From Hamadaea sp. (GTDB lineage: Bacteria > Actinomycetota > Actinomycetes > Mycobacteriales > Micromonosporaceae), in NCBI RefSeq assembly GCF_013362815.1, contig NZ_JABFVK010000043.1, forward strand, positions 124,001-188,000: a DNA stretch of 64,000 nucleotides. The letters are read 5' to 3'. The position numbers and the translations under genes are program-made. Below are positions 48,123 through 57,487 of this stretch, piece after piece. The notes beneath the pieces were generated by a model. It was not told the origin of the DNA, ran no database searches, and saw nothing but the letters and a program-made list of their open reading frames with translations. Every line of letters starts with the position of its first letter. Position 1 is the first letter of the stretch.

Positions 48123-49231
48123 CAGGAGACCGCGCTCAGGAAGTCGGCGTAGAAGATGCCCAGCGCGACCGCCACCCCGATTCCGGCGATGATCCAGAAC
48201 CGGATCACGATGTTCACCTCGCTCCAGCCCACTAATTCGAAGTGGTGCTGGAGAGGCGACATGCGGAAGACCCGTTTACCGGTGGTCTTGTAAGAGATCC
48301 GCTGGATGATCACGCTCATCGTGACGATGACGAACAGCGCACCCAGGATGGGCAGCAGCAGCGTGGTACGCGTCGAGACGGCCAGGCCGCCGACCAGGCC
48401 GCCGAGACCGAGCGCGCCGGTGTCGCCCATGAAGATCCGGGCCGGGTACGCGTTCCACCACAAGAAGCCGACGCAGGCCGCCGCGGCCGCCGCCCCGATC
48501 ATGGCGATCTCGAGCGGGTCGCGGACGACGTAGCAGTAGCCCGACTTGTACGCCGGGTCGGCGCACCAGTGGCGGTACTGCCAGAACCCGATGAACGCGT
48601 ACGCCGAAAGCACCATGAACGAAGCGCCGGTGGCGAGCCCGTCGAGACCGTCGGTGAGGTTGACGCCGTTGCTGGCCGCGAGGATGACCAGGACGAAGAC
48701 GATTATGGCGCCGATCCGGCCGAGCTCCAGCCAGTCGATGTCGCGGATGAACGACAGCTTCGTGCTGGCCACGGTCTGCTGGTTGGTGCTCTTGAACGCG
48801 TCGATCGGCCAGATCGCGATGACGCCGAAGACCACGCCGACGATCAGCTGGCCGAGGAGCTTGCCGCGTTCCTTGAGGCCCTCGCTGTTGCGCTTGCGTA
48901 CCTTGAGGAAGTCGTCGATGAAGCCGACCGCGCCGCAGAACACGAACAACCCGAGCAGGACGAGGCCGGTAATGGTCGGGCGGACCTGGCCGATCTGCGC
49001 CTTGGGCAGGGTGATCAGGGCGATGTGCCCCGCCACGTACGCGATGACGGTGGAGACGATGAAGACGACGCCACCCATCGTGGGGGTGCCCTTCTTGGTC
49101 TGGTGCATCTGCGGTCCGTCGGAGCGGATCGGCTGACCGGCCTTCAGCCGGGTGAACGCGCGGATCGCCAGCGGCGTACCGAACAGGGAGACCGCAAAGG
49201 CGACGATGATCGCGACGAAAACCGCTCTCAT
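48122..49231 (-). CDS. mraY: Phospho-MurNAc-pentapeptide transferase MraY
   Basis: 369 residues with about ten membrane segments. It makes lipid I from undecaprenyl phosphate at the inner membrane. Family motifs are GGVVFI after KKGTPTMG, then [25 protein letters not shown] and [14 protein letters not shown]. The ATG at 49231 overlaps the stop of the second copy of a 25-codon ORF by ATGA; that ORF carries GAAGGA eleven bases before this start, which may serve as its ribosome site. Confidence 0.96.
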   Translation of the reverse strand: MRAVFVAIIVAFAVSLFGTPLAIRAFTRLKAGQPIRSDGPQMHQTKKGTPTMGGVVFIVSTVIAYVAGHIALITLPKAQIGQVRPTITGLVLLGLFVFCGAVGFIDDFLKVRKRNSEGLKERGKLLGQLIVGVVFGVIAIWPIDAFKSTNQQTVASTKLSFIRDIDWLELGRIGAIIVFVLVILAASNGVNLTDGLDGLATGASFMVLSAYAFIGFWQYRHWCADPAYKSGYCYVVRDPLEIAMIGAAAAAACVGFLWWNAYPARIFMGDTGALGLGGLVGGLAVSTRTTLLLPILGALFVIVTMSVIIQRISYKTTGKRVFRMSPLQHHFELVGWSEVNIVIRFWIIAGIGVAVALGIFYADFLSAVS

Positions 49232-49305
49232 GCGGTCACCGTCCTTCGGCCGGCGACCGCCTGAGTAAGACTGCGCTTGCCGATGATCGACCTCCGGCCG
49301 CTCAT
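49228..49305 (-). CDS. 25-residue coupled ORF, second copy (upstream of mraY)
   Basis: Identical in sequence to the ORF at 49302-49379. It starts [13 protein letters not shown], ends RRTVTA and is strongly basic with no acidic residue. Its start overlaps the stop of the first copy and its stop overlaps the mraY start, both through ATGA. Near its 3' end GAAGGA could act as the mraY ribosome site, so the ORF may exist to couple translation rather than to make a functional peptide. Confidence 0.55.
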   Translation of the reverse strand: MSGRRSIIGKRSLTQAVAGRRTVTA

Positions 49306-49379
49306 GCGGTCACCGTCCTTCGGCCGGCGACCGCCTGAGTAAGACTGCGCTTGCCGATGATCGACCTCCGGCCGCTCAT
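49302..49379 (-). CDS. 25-residue coupled ORF, first copy (downstream of murF)
   Basis: A 78-nt ORF whose ATG overlaps the murF stop (ATGA). The peptide has seven Arg/Lys among 25 residues, and its last four (TVTA against AVTA) mimic the C-terminus of MurF, which suggests how the first unit arose. It is too small for family assignment. Translation is inferred from overlaps only. Confidence 0.55.
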   Translation of the reverse strand: MSGRRSIIGKRSLTQAVAGRRTVTA

Positions 49380-50773
49380 GCGGTCACCGCACGGAGCGCG
49401 TCGACGACTTGCCAGGTCCGATAGCGCGAGCCCTTCACCAGCACGACGTCGCCGGGGCGCAGCCGCTCCCCGAGCAGCGCGACGGCCGCGTCCTGATCGC
49501 TGACCAGCACCGAGTCTCCTCCCCATCGCGCCACCGCCGTCGCTCCGTCGCGAATCGGCGCGGCGTTGTCGCCCACCACGACCAGCAGGCTCACTCCGGT
49601 CTCGGCAGCGGTCCGGCCCACCTCTTCGTGCCCGGACCGCTCGTGCTCACCGAGTTCGGCGTGATAACCCAGCACCGCCACCGTGCGGCGAGCCGGTCCA
49701 TCCGGGGCGTTGCCCAGGGCGGCCAGCGCGCGCAGCGCGGCGGCGGTCGAGGCCGGATTGGCGTTGTACGAGTCGTCGATCACCGTGACACCGTCGGCAC
49801 GGTCGAAGACATCCATCCTTCGGCTGGAGACCGCGCGCAACGTGGACAGCCCCTCGCCACACTCGGTCACGCTCATCCCGGCCGCGCGCGCCACGGCCGC
49901 CGCGGCCAGCGAATTGCCCACCTGGTGGGCGCCGGCCACGGTCAAGGTCACGGCCGTCTCGCCTTCCGGCCAGATCAGCTTGTACGCCGGACGGCCGAGC
50001 CCGTCGAGGGTGACGTCCTCGGCGCGTACCACCGATTGGTCTGACGTGCCCACTCCGACGACCTGAGCGCGGGTGCGTGACGCCATGGCGGCCACCCGGT
50101 GATCGTCGAAGTTCAGGACCGCCACGCCGTCGGCGGGCAACGCCTCGACCAGCTCGCCCTTCGCCTCGGCGATCTTGTCCTGCGACCCGAACTCGCCGAT
50201 GTGCGCCACGCCGACGTTGATCACGACGCCGATCTTGGGCGGGGCGATGCCGCAGAGATAGGTCAGGTGACCCGGCCCGCGCGCGCCCATCTCCAGGACG
50301 AGGAACCGCGTCTGCTCGTCGGCCATCAGCGCCGTATGCGGCAGGCCGAGCTCGTTGTTGAAGGTGCCGGGCGGGGCCACCGTCGGGCCGAGCCGTGCCA
50401 GCAGCTGGCCGATCATGTCCTTGGTGCTCGTCTTGCCGGACGAGCCGGTGATGCCGATGACGGTCAGCTGGGGCAGCCGGTCGAGCACCGCCCGGGCGAG
50501 CCGGCCGATCGCGGTCAGCGCGTCGTCGACCAGGATCATCGGTACGCCGGCGACGGCTCGGGAACCGAGGACCGCCACGGCGCCGTCGGCCACCGCGCGG
50601 GCGGCGAAGTCGTGCCCGTCGACGTTGGCTCCGGGGAACGCCACGAACAGGCCACCGGTCAGGTCCCGGCGAGTGTCGTACTCGACCGGCCCGGTCGCCG
50701 TCGCCTCGGGGTCCGCTTCGCTGAGCGTCCCGCCGACGGCGGCGGCGATCTCGGCCAGGGTCATCCGGATCAT
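49376..50773 (-). CDS. murF: UDP-MurNAc-tripeptide--D-Ala-D-Ala ligase
   Basis: 465 residues from the ATG at 50773, overlapping the murE stop by ATGA. It adds D-Ala-D-Ala to complete the pentapeptide. The ATP loop is GITGSSGKTSTKD; MGARGPGHL, the YNANPAS segment (DDSYNANPAST) and the C-terminal DVVLVKGSR are family markers. The sequence LGYHAELGEHE stands where LGEMAELG is usual, a substitution in a conserved spot. The stop lies in the first bases of the 74-bp repeat. Confidence 0.95.
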   Translation of the reverse strand: MIRMTLAEIAAAVGGTLSEADPEATATGPVEYDTRRDLTGGLFVAFPGANVDGHDFAARAVADGAVAVLGSRAVAGVPMILVDDALTAIGRLARAVLDRLPQLTVIGITGSSGKTSTKDMIGQLLARLGPTVAPPGTFNNELGLPHTALMADEQTRFLVLEMGARGPGHLTYLCGIAPPKIGVVINVGVAHIGEFGSQDKIAEAKGELVEALPADGVAVLNFDDHRVAAMASRTRAQVVGVGTSDQSVVRAEDVTLDGLGRPAYKLIWPEGETAVTLTVAGAHQVGNSLAAAAVARAAGMSVTECGEGLSTLRAVSSRRMDVFDRADGVTVIDDSYNANPASTAAALRALAALGNAPDGPARRTVAVLGYHAELGEHERSGHEEVGRTAAETGVSLLVVVGDNAAPIRDGATAVARWGGDSVLVSDQDAAVALLGERLRPGDVVLVKGSRYRTWQVVDALRAVTA

Positions 50774-52296
50774 GCTGACTCCCCTTCCGCCAGGGCGGCC
50801 GCGGTGAGCGCGTCGGCCAGCTCCACTCGGTCGTCGAACGGCAACACCTCGTCGCCGACCTCCTGGCCGGTCTCGTGGCCCTTGCCCAGCACGGCGATCA
50901 CGTCTCCCGTACGCGCCAACCGGACTGCTTCGTCGATCGCCGTACGCCGCCCGGCGATCTCGATGACGTCCGCCGGGTTGGGAACTCCGGCGATGACTTC
51001 GGCCCGGACCTGCGCCGGGTCCTCGGTCCGCGGATTGTCGTCGGTGACGATGAGCAGGTCGGACCCGTCGGCCGCCGCCTTGCCCATGATCGGGCGCTTG
51101 CCCCGGTCGCGGTCGCCGCCCGCGCCGATGACGCAGATGAGCCGCCCGTGGCGGTACTCGGCCAGCTCCCGCAGCGCCTTCAGCGCGGCCACGATCGCAT
51201 CCGGCTTGTGCGCGTAGTCCACCACGCCGACGATGTCTCGTCGGGTGTTCACCGGCCCGGCGACCCGCTCCAACCGCCCCGGTACGCCGGGACAAGCGGC
51301 GATGCCGTCAGCCGCCGTCTGCGGGTCCACCCCGACCTCGGTCAGCGAAGCCAATGCGAGCAGCGCGTTCGCCACGTTGTGGCGGCCCGCCAAGGCGACC
51401 CCGGCCCGCACCGGCGCTCCCCCCGGCCCGTACGCCGTGAACTGCTGGTCATACCCGCCGGATATGCCTTGTGCGTACCATATGGCGCTTGTATTGCCCG
51501 ACGCGGAGTAAGTGATGGTCGTGGGCTTGATGAGCGGGGTGAGCGCGGGGTCGTCGAGGTTGAGCACCTCGGATCGGGCGCGGCCGTCGAAGAGCGAGGC
51601 CTTCGCGGCGAAGTACTCCTCGGTCGTGGCGTGGAAGTCGAGGTGGTCGAGTCCGAAGTTGGTCCAGCCCGCGACGGCGAAGCGGACGCCGCCGACCCGG
51701 CCGAGGGCCAGCGCGTGGCTGGAGACCTCCATGACGACGGCCGTGACTCCGTTCTCCCGGGCCACCGCGAGCAATGCGTGCAGGTCGGTGGCCTCGGGCG
51801 TGGTGCGCTTGCTCTTGATCGTCAGATCGCCGAGGCGCGTCTCGACCGTGCCGATGACGCCGGTGACGTGCCCGGCGGCCCGCAACCCCGACTCGACCAG
51901 GTATGCCGTCGACGTCTTCCCGGCGGTCCCGGTGATGCCGATGAGAACGAGATCGCGGCTGGGCTCGCCGTAAACGCGATCGGCCACGATCCCGAGGACG
52001 GCCCGGGGATCGTCCACGACCAGCGCGGGCAGCCCCGCGGCCGCGGCCATCTCGGCCCCCGCCGGATCGGTCAGGACGGCGACCGCCCCCGCCTCCGCCG
52101 CCTGGCCGATGAACTCCGCGCCGTGCCGGCGAGAACCCGGCAACGCTGCGTAGAGATCACCGGGCAGCACCTCGTCACCGGCGTGCGTCACGCCACTCAC
52201 GAGCGGTCCCGGCTCGGCGGCCGGGATCTTCAGCAGCTCGGCCAGGGTGGCCAGCGCCACGGGCTCGCCGGTGGCGGGTCGGAGACTGACAGGCAC
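50770..52296 (-). CDS. murE: UDP-MurNAc-L-Ala-D-Glu--meso-DAP ligase
   Basis: 508 residues from a GTG. It adds the third residue of the stem peptide. The ATP loop is GITGTAGKTSTAY. TTPEATDL is the UDP-tripeptide site, HLDFHATTEEYFAAK holds the carbamylated lysine, and the DNPR motif in VTDDNPRTEDP indicates meso-diaminopimelate rather than lysine as substrate. It follows ftsI with a 21-bp gap. Confidence 0.96.
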   Translation of the reverse strand: MPVSLRPATGEPVALATLAELLKIPAAEPGPLVSGVTHAGDEVLPGDLYAALPGSRRHGAEFIGQAAEAGAVAVLTDPAGAEMAAAAGLPALVVDDPRAVLGIVADRVYGEPSRDLVLIGITGTAGKTSTAYLVESGLRAAGHVTGVIGTVETRLGDLTIKSKRTTPEATDLHALLAVARENGVTAVVMEVSSHALALGRVGGVRFAVAGWTNFGLDHLDFHATTEEYFAAKASLFDGRARSEVLNLDDPALTPLIKPTTITYSASGNTSAIWYAQGISGGYDQQFTAYGPGGAPVRAGVALAGRHNVANALLALASLTEVGVDPQTAADGIAACPGVPGRLERVAGPVNTRRDIVGVVDYAHKPDAIVAALKALRELAEYRHGRLICVIGAGGDRDRGKRPIMGKAAADGSDLLIVTDDNPRTEDPAQVRAEVIAGVPNPADVIEIAGRRTAIDEAVRLARTGDVIAVLGKGHETGQEVGDEVLPFDDRVELADALTAAALAEGESA

Positions 52297-52317
52297 GCTT
52301 GAGCACCCTACCGGAGG

Positions 52318-54426
52318 TCAGCGGGTCGCCACGAAGGTCGGGGGCTTCTCCCCGCTCGGGGCGACACCGAAGTGCTTGAGCGCGAAGGACATCATGTCTT
52401 TGAAGGCGGGACCGCAGACCACGCCGCCGTTACCGCCCGGGGTGTACGCGAAGACGCCGATCACGTAGCGCGGCGACTCGGCCGGCGCCATGCCGATGAA
52501 CGACGCGACCTCGCCCTTGCCGTACCCGTTCGTGGCGTAATAGCGGCCGGTGCCCGTCTTGCCGGCCACCCGATACCCCGGGATCGCGGCGCTGCGCGCG
52601 GTCGCGCCCACCGCAGTCGTCACCGGCTCCATGATGAGCCGCAGCTGGGCGGCGTGCTCGGCGCTGATCACGCGGTGACTGGCCGGGGTCTCCGCCGGGC
52701 GTACCTTGCCGTCCGGGCCGATGATGTTCTTCACCAGGTGCGGCTGGATGTAGACGCCGTCGTTCGCGATCGCCGCGTACGCCGCGGTCATCTGCAGCGG
52801 AGTCACCGAGACGCCGTTGCCGATCGGAATCGAGCCGAAGTCCGAGCCCTGCCACTCCGACGGCGGCCGGGCGACCCCGGACGCCTCGCCCGGAATGGAG
52901 ATCCCGGTCGGCTGGCCGAGCCCGAACAGCCGCTGGTACTTGTACAGGTTCTCCGCGCCCAGCTGCTGCGAGATCTTGATGGTGCCCACGTTCGACGAGT
53001 ACGCCATCAGCGCCGGCATCGTGATCTTCGTGCCGCTGGCGAACTTGTGGGTGTCCTCATAGGTCTTGTCCGCGACCTTGATCGTCGGTGCGACGGTGAC
53101 GGTGGAATCCGGCGTGATCACGCCCTCCTCCAGCGCTCCCGCCAGCACGATCGCCTTGTGCACCGAACCCGGGTCGACCAGCTCGTTGCTCGCGACGTCG
53201 CCCCGATCCGACGGCTGACTGGCCAGCGGATTGGCCGCGTTGTACGTCGGCCAGCTCGCCTGGGCCACCACTTCACCGGTCTTGACGTCGATCACCGTCG
53301 CACTGCCGAAGGTGGCCTTGACCTGCTGCATCTTCGCGGTGAGGATGCGCTGGACCTCGTACTGGAGATCCCGGTCGATGGTCAGCTGCAGGGTCGAGCC
53401 GTTCCGCGCCGGGACCGTCTTGTGGTAGCCGCCGGGGATCTCCTTGTCGAGCTGGTCGCCCTGACCCACCTCATAGGTGCTCAGCCCGTTCTTGCCCGCG
53501 AGCAGCTCGTCGAAGCGCGCTTCGAGGCCGACCAGACCGCCGTCTTCGTTGGTGAAGCCGATGAGGTTGGCCGCGACGTCCTGGCTCAGCACGTCGCGCC
53601 GCTCCGAGCGGTCCACCGCGACGCCGTCGATCTTCATCGCCTTCACCGCGTCGCCGGTCTCGATCGACACGTCCCGGCCCAGCACCTCGTAGCGCTGCGG
53701 ATTGGTCGTGTTCGGCTGGTTGTGCGGGGCCAGCAGCGGCAGCAGCTCCGACACCGGGCGGCCCAGCAACGGGGCGAGCTTCGCCGCCGCCCCGGCCGGA
53801 TCCTTGATCAGCGTCGGGTCGGCGTACACCAGACGCGCTTCGAGGCTGTGCACCATGATCGCGCCGTTGCGGTCCAGAATGGACCCTCGGGAGGCGTAGA
53901 GCGTGCGATGTTCGAGGCGCGACTCCAAGCCTTGGGCCGCCGCCGCGGGCGCGCCCTCGAACTGCAACTCGATCAGGCGTACGCCGACCGCCGTGAACAT
54001 GAGCAGCGCCAGGCCCGCCGCCAGACGCAGCCGTCGCTGGGGGTTCGCCGGACGCGGCGGCTTCGGCACCTTGACCGCCTTCGGCCGCCTCGGCCTGCTC
54101 ATCCCGCCCTTGCTCGCGCGACCTCCCGGCTTTTCCGCGCGCGCCCCCGGCTTTTCCGCGCGACCTCCCGGCTTTTCCGCGCGATCATGAACTTTCGGGC
54201 GTGATCGACCGGCGTGGCGTGTCCGGGACTCCCTGATCGACTCCTCTTCGGACTGATCGATCGGGGGCACCACCCGCAGGGACGACTGCTCGCGTACGGT
54301 GCGGCCGCGGGGGGTGTAGGCCCGCGCCCGGCCGAGCCGGTTCTTGTCCTCCGTGGAACGGCCGGTGGGCGCACCGGACTTCCCGGTACGCCCACGGTCG
54401 CCGTCGGAGCCGCGCTGCTGCGGCAT
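52318..54426 (-). CDS. ftsI: Septal peptidoglycan transpeptidase FtsI (PBP3 class B)
   Basis: 702 residues. Cytoplasmic N-terminus of about 125 residues, highly basic and Pro/Gly-rich, with three AEKPGxR repeats. One membrane helix (about 130-150), a PBP dimer domain, and the transpeptidase domain follow. Active-site motifs: SxxK in PGSVHKAIV, SxN in YSSNVGTI and KTG in AGKTGTGRYY. It cross-links septal wall with FtsW. The ATG shares a base with the ftsL stop (TGATG). Confidence 0.95.
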   Translation of the reverse strand: MPQQRGSDGDRGRTGKSGAPTGRSTEDKNRLGRARAYTPRGRTVREQSSLRVVPPIDQSEEESIRESRTRHAGRSRPKVHDRAEKPGGRAEKPGARAEKPGGRASKGGMSRPRRPKAVKVPKPPRPANPQRRLRLAAGLALLMFTAVGVRLIELQFEGAPAAAAQGLESRLEHRTLYASRGSILDRNGAIMVHSLEARLVYADPTLIKDPAGAAAKLAPLLGRPVSELLPLLAPHNQPNTTNPQRYEVLGRDVSIETGDAVKAMKIDGVAVDRSERRDVLSQDVAANLIGFTNEDGGLVGLEARFDELLAGKNGLSTYEVGQGDQLDKEIPGGYHKTVPARNGSTLQLTIDRDLQYEVQRILTAKMQQVKATFGSATVIDVKTGEVVAQASWPTYNAANPLASQPSDRGDVASNELVDPGSVHKAIVLAGALEEGVITPDSTVTVAPTIKVADKTYEDTHKFASGTKITMPALMAYSSNVGTIKISQQLGAENLYKYQRLFGLGQPTGISIPGEASGVARPPSEWQGSDFGSIPIGNGVSVTPLQMTAAYAAIANDGVYIQPHLVKNIIGPDGKVRPAETPASHRVISAEHAAQLRLIMEPVTTAVGATARSAAIPGYRVAGKTGTGRYYATNGYGKGEVASFIGMAPAESPRYVIGVFAYTPGGNGGVVCGPAFKDMMSFALKHFGVAPSGEKPPTFVATR
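54121..54183. repeat. Three 21-bp tandem repeats in ftsI
   Basis: The 21-bp unit containing CCCGGCTTTTCCGCGCG occurs at 54121-54141, 54142-54162 and 54163-54183. It encodes the 7-residue repeat AEKPG(G/A)R in the cytoplasmic tail. Confidence 0.9.
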
Positions 54427-54893
54427 CAGCCCCCCTGGCTGGTGATGGCCGGCTCGCCGTTGGCCGGCTGCGGAACGCCGACGATGCGGCCGTCCGGCAG
54501 CCGGATGAAGGCCGGCGCGCCCGCCGGGACCAGGCCCAGCTTCCGCGCCTGCGCCGCCAGGTTGCCCGGCGCCTCCTTCTCGGCGATCTGCTGGTTGAGG
54601 TCCTGCTCCTGCCGGTCCAGCTTGGCCTGCTCCGCGCGCAGCTTGTCGAGCTTGAACGCGTTCTCGTTGATCTTCTGGTTGAGCGCCAGGATGCCCACGA
54701 CCCCGGCCATCACCAGGACCACGATCATCACGACGAACGGCACCCGCGGACCGGACACCGGCATCGGCGGCGCCAGCCGCAGCTTCGCCCGCTCCGGCGC
54801 GGTCCGGCCCGCCTCGGTGCGAGCCTCCGCCCGCGCCCGGTCCAGCCGACGGTCGTCGTCGCGCGGCGCCCGCGCCGCGTTGGAGTTGCTCAT
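54426..54893 (-). CDS. ftsL: FtsL-like septum protein
   Basis: 155 residues. A charged cytoplasmic N-terminus, one membrane helix (about 50-70), then a periplasmic-side leucine-zipper coiled coil ([18 protein letters not shown]) and a Pro-rich tail. This layout and the position between rsmH and ftsI identify an FtsL/FtsB-type divisome protein that supports FtsQ and FtsI. Sequence conservation is low in this family, so the symbol rests partly on position. Confidence 0.85.
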   Translation of the reverse strand: MSNSNAARAPRDDDRRLDRARAEARTEAGRTAPERAKLRLAPPMPVSGPRVPFVVMIVVLVMAGVVGILALNQKINENAFKLDKLRAEQAKLDRQEQDLNQQIAEKEAPGNLAAQARKLGLVPAGAPAFIRLPDGRIVGVPQPANGEPAITSQGG

Positions 54894-55870
54894 GACTGAC
54901 CCCCGATCTTCTCTGCCGCCCGCAGACGGACCGAGGCGGCTCGCGGGTTCTCCGCGACCTCGGTCTCGCTGGGCAGCTCCGCCCCCCTGGTCAGCAGCCG
55001 CAGGGTCGGTCCGGTTCCCGGCAGCTCGACCGGTAGGTCGATCGGCCCGGTGGACTTCGCCCGTGCTGCGAATGCTTGCTTGGTGATCCGGTCCTCCAAG
55101 GAGTGGTAGGACATGACCACGATCCGGCCACCAGGCGTTAAAACGTCCAGCGCCGCGGGCAGTGCCGCCTCCAGCACCACCAGTTCCCGGTTCACCTCGA
55201 TGCGCAGGGCCTGGAAGGTTCGCTTCGCCGGGTGCCCCCCGGTACGCCGGGCAGCCGCCGGAATGGCGTCGCGAACCAGTTCAGCCAACCGCGCCGAGCT
55301 GGTGAGTGGTCCCTTCGACCGCTCCTTGACGATGGACTCCACGATCCGGGAGGCGAACTTCTCCTCGCCGTAAACGCGCAGCACCCGTACCAGCTGACCG
55401 GGTTCGTAGGTGTTGACCACCTGCTCCGCCGTCATCCCTCGGCTCTGGTCCATCCGCATGTCGAGCGGAGCGTCCTGGGCGTACGCGAATCCCCGGTCCG
55501 CCTCGTCCAGCTGCAACGAGGAGACGCCCAGGTCGAACAGGATCGAGTCGATCCGGGCGATCCGGAGACTCCGCAACACCTGCGGAAGCTCGTCGTAGAC
55601 GGCGTGCACCAGATGGACGCGGTCGGCGAAGGGAGCCAGCCGTTGCCGGGAGTGCTCCAGCGCCTCGGTGTCCCGGTCGAGTCCGATGAGGACCGTCTGG
55701 GGATGGCGCAGGAGCACGGCTTCGGCGTGGCCACCCAGGCCGAGGGTGGCGTCGACGTGGTACGTCCGGCCACCGGCCTGCTCGGCGCGGTCGACGGTGA
55801 GCGCGGGAGCCAGCAGGTCGAGGCAGCGTTCGAGCAGGACGGGCACGTGCCTACCGCGCGGCTGCTGCAT
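54890..55870 (-). CDS. rsmH: 16S rRNA (cytosine1402-N4)-methyltransferase
   Basis: 326 residues from the ATG at 55870 ([15 protein letters not shown]), with GGGG upstream; the ORF is open to 56371 but that part is not family-like. A class I SAM-dependent methyltransferase: [14 protein letters not shown] is motif I, and [18 protein letters not shown] and [14 protein letters not shown] are RsmH markers. It follows mraZ after a 238-bp gap and overlaps ftsL by four bases. Confidence 0.95.
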   Translation of the reverse strand: MQQPRGRHVPVLLERCLDLLAPALTVDRAEQAGGRTYHVDATLGLGGHAEAVLLRHPQTVLIGLDRDTEALEHSRQRLAPFADRVHLVHAVYDELPQVLRSLRIARIDSILFDLGVSSLQLDEADRGFAYAQDAPLDMRMDQSRGMTAEQVVNTYEPGQLVRVLRVYGEEKFASRIVESIVKERSKGPLTSSARLAELVRDAIPAAARRTGGHPAKRTFQALRIEVNRELVVLEAALPAALDVLTPGGRIVVMSYHSLEDRITKQAFAARAKSTGPIDLPVELPGTGPTLRLLTRGAELPSETEVAENPRAASVRLRAAEKIGGQS

Positions 55871-56108
55871 CTCGACCCCCTGCTGTTCTGCTCGTCTGAT
55901 CCCGGCGTACCGCCAGATCCCCATCCGCTTCTCGCACCTCTTGTTCCCCGTTCCCAAGGGGTTCGAGAGAGCAGTACGCCTGGCGCCGGGGAAGTGGCGC
56001 CAGGAGCCGACAAGCGGCTGGAGATCTCGCGGTACGCCGGTTTCGTGCCCGGTGTGCGATGTTCGCGGCATCGCTTCCAGGCGCCTGGCGCTCACCGTCG
56101 GGCCGGCG

Positions 56109-56552
56109 TCACCCCGCTTCCGTCGGCAGGCCGGCGTCACCGGCGGTGTCGACGTCCGAGAAGACGTCCTCGCTCTCGGCGAGGTACGCCTCCCAGGCGG
56201 CGCTGTCCCAGATCTCGACACGTGTGCTGGCCCCGATGACCACCAAGTCGCGCTCCAGTCCCGCGTACGCCCGAAGGGGTGGCGGAATGGTGACCCGGCC
56301 TTGTTTGTCGGGGACCTCGTCATGGGCGCCGGAGAACAGCACCCGGGTGTATGCCCGGGCCGCCTTGTCACTCATCGGACGGGCCGACTGCTCGGCGGCG
56401 TATCGCTGGAACTCGGCGACCGGGAACACGTAGAGGCAACGCTCCTGCCCTTTAGTGATCACGACACCTCCCGCCAGCTCGTCCCGGAATTTCGCCGGAA
56501 GAATCAACCGGCCCTTGTCGTCCAGGCGAGGGGTATGCGTGCCGAGAAACAT
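56109..56552 (-). CDS. mraZ: Transcriptional regulator MraZ
   Basis: 147 residues from the ATG at 56552 ([15 protein letters not shown]). A double SpoVT/AbrB-type DNA-binding protein: the first [15 protein letters not shown] and the second [16 protein letters not shown] repeats are visible. MraZ represses its own operon, the dcw cluster. Three GTGGRG boxes with a 10-bp period lie in its promoter at 56645-56670, which agrees with autoregulation. Confidence 0.95.
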   Translation of the reverse strand: MFLGTHTPRLDDKGRLILPAKFRDELAGGVVITKGQERCLYVFPVAEFQRYAAEQSARPMSDKAARAYTRVLFSGAHDEVPDKQGRVTIPPPLRAYAGLERDLVVIGASTRVEIWDSAAWEAYLAESEDVFSDVDTAGDAGLPTEAG

Positions 56553-56644
56553 CGGCCCCACCCCCCAGTGACGCAGACGGGAATCAGCTCGTTCGCGGCG
56601 AGCCGCTCCCCCGGCCGGCCGGGCCTCCCAGCCCCACCAGTGGG

Positions 56645-56676
56645 CCCCACTTTACTCCACTTCCCTCCACCGTCAA
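56645..56676 (-). promoter_or_regulatory. mraZ promoter TTGACG-N16-TAAAGT with MraZ boxes
   Basis: On the minus strand TTGACG (56676-56671) and TAAAGT (56654-56649) are 16 bp apart. Three boxes, GTGGAG, GTGGAG and GTGGGG, at 10-bp spacing (56670-56665, 56660-56655 and 56650-56645) fill the spacer and overlap the -10, so a bound MraZ would block RNA polymerase. Confidence 0.75.
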
Positions 56677-56840
56677 CCAAAATCGACGGTCACGACGCCC
56701 CGAGCCCTCCCCATTTGGCCAGGTCACAACAGGTACGTTCGGGTGGAGGGCGGCTATGAAGATCAACATCGTCCGGTTTCCGACATCACCGTCACCGATA
56801 CCGTGAGCGCTCGTTAAGCACCAGTTAAGCGCTGCGAATA

Positions 56841-56875
56841 CAGCGGAGCCCGCACTAGTAGTGCGGGCTCCGCTG
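56841..56875. terminator. Strong hairpin terminator
   Basis: Seventeen-base perfect arms (56841-56857 and 56859-56875), beginning CAGCGGAGCCCGCACTA. It lies just after the first NlpC/P60 gene and before the mraZ promoter, separating the two units. Confidence 0.85.
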
Positions 56876-56899
56876 CTTTACGGGGATGGGTGAGAAGTC

Positions 56900-57481
56900 T
56901 TAGAAGAGCACCCGGCGGAATTCCACCTTCTTGCTCCAGATGCGGTGCAGTCCGGTCTTCTTGCCATAGGTCGGGGCGTCGTACATCTTGTTGCCGCCCG
57001 CATAGATGCCGACGTGATACACCCGCCCACTCGAATCGCGGAAGATCACGAGGTCGCCGGGGAGAGCCTTGGCCCGCGAGACCTTCTTGCCCTTCCGACC
57101 CTGGCCGCCGCTGTGGGGCAGCTTGACGCCGACCTTCTTGTAGATGAACTTCGTGTATCCGGTGCAGTCGAAGCGCTTGGGCCCGGCCGCGCCCCAGCGG
57201 TAGGGGCGGCCGCTGTACCGCTTGGCGAGCGCGATCACCTTGGCCGCCTTGGCCGCCCGGCTCGACACCGCGACGGGAACCGCCGAGACGGTCGCGGTGG
57301 AGGTCGTCGCGGTCGCCGTCGGCACGGTGGGAACCGTGGAGTCCGCCACGACGGTGCCGGCCGAGACCACTGTGGAAACTGAGGACGCTTGGGTGGGGGT
57401 GCCCGTCAGCGTCGCGGCCAGCACGCCGGCGCCGACCGCCAGCACGAGTCCGGCGGTACGCCGCCTGATCCGAGACTTCAT
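56900..57481 (-). CDS. Secreted NlpC/P60 peptidoglycan hydrolase, first copy
   Basis: 193 residues from the ATG at 57481, with GGAAGGACGACG upstream. A Sec-type signal peptide (about 1-32), a Thr/Val-rich linker to about residue 75, and a C-terminal NlpC/P60 domain with the catalytic Cys106 in FDCTGY and His156 in VYHVGIYAG. These enzymes cut D-Glu/DAP bonds in stem peptides outside the cell. The 5' leader is a c-di-AMP riboswitch, so expression should fall when c-di-AMP rises. Confidence 0.92.
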   Translation of the reverse strand: MKSRIRRRTAGLVLAVGAGVLAATLTGTPTQASSVSTVVSAGTVVADSTVPTVPTATATTSTATVSAVPVAVSSRAAKAAKVIALAKRYSGRPYRWGAAGPKRFDCTGYTKFIYKKVGVKLPHSGGQGRKGKKVSRAKALPGDLVIFRDSSGRVYHVGIYAGGNKMYDAPTYGKKTGLHRIWSKKVEFRRVLF

Positions 57482-57487
57482 CGTCGT

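Larger units (their letters stand above)
49227..49389. repeat. Perfect 74-bp tandem repeat (2.2 copies) between murF and mraY
   Basis: Units 49227-49300 and 49301-49374 are identical, and the first 15 bases of a third copy (49375-49389) extend into the 3' end of murF. The period is 74 bp, not a multiple of three. That equals a 78-nt ORF that overlaps its neighbours by four bases. Confidence 0.97.

Noticed and set aside
49227-49389. Possible CRISPR-like array
   Set aside because: The repeat is directly tandem without spacers, has only about two copies, and is explained by the coupled small ORF.
55871-56371. N-terminal extension of rsmH up to 56371
   Set aside because: The added residues are Pro/Arg/Ser-rich and unlike RsmH; the ATG at 55870 has a ribosome site and begins at the family N-terminus.
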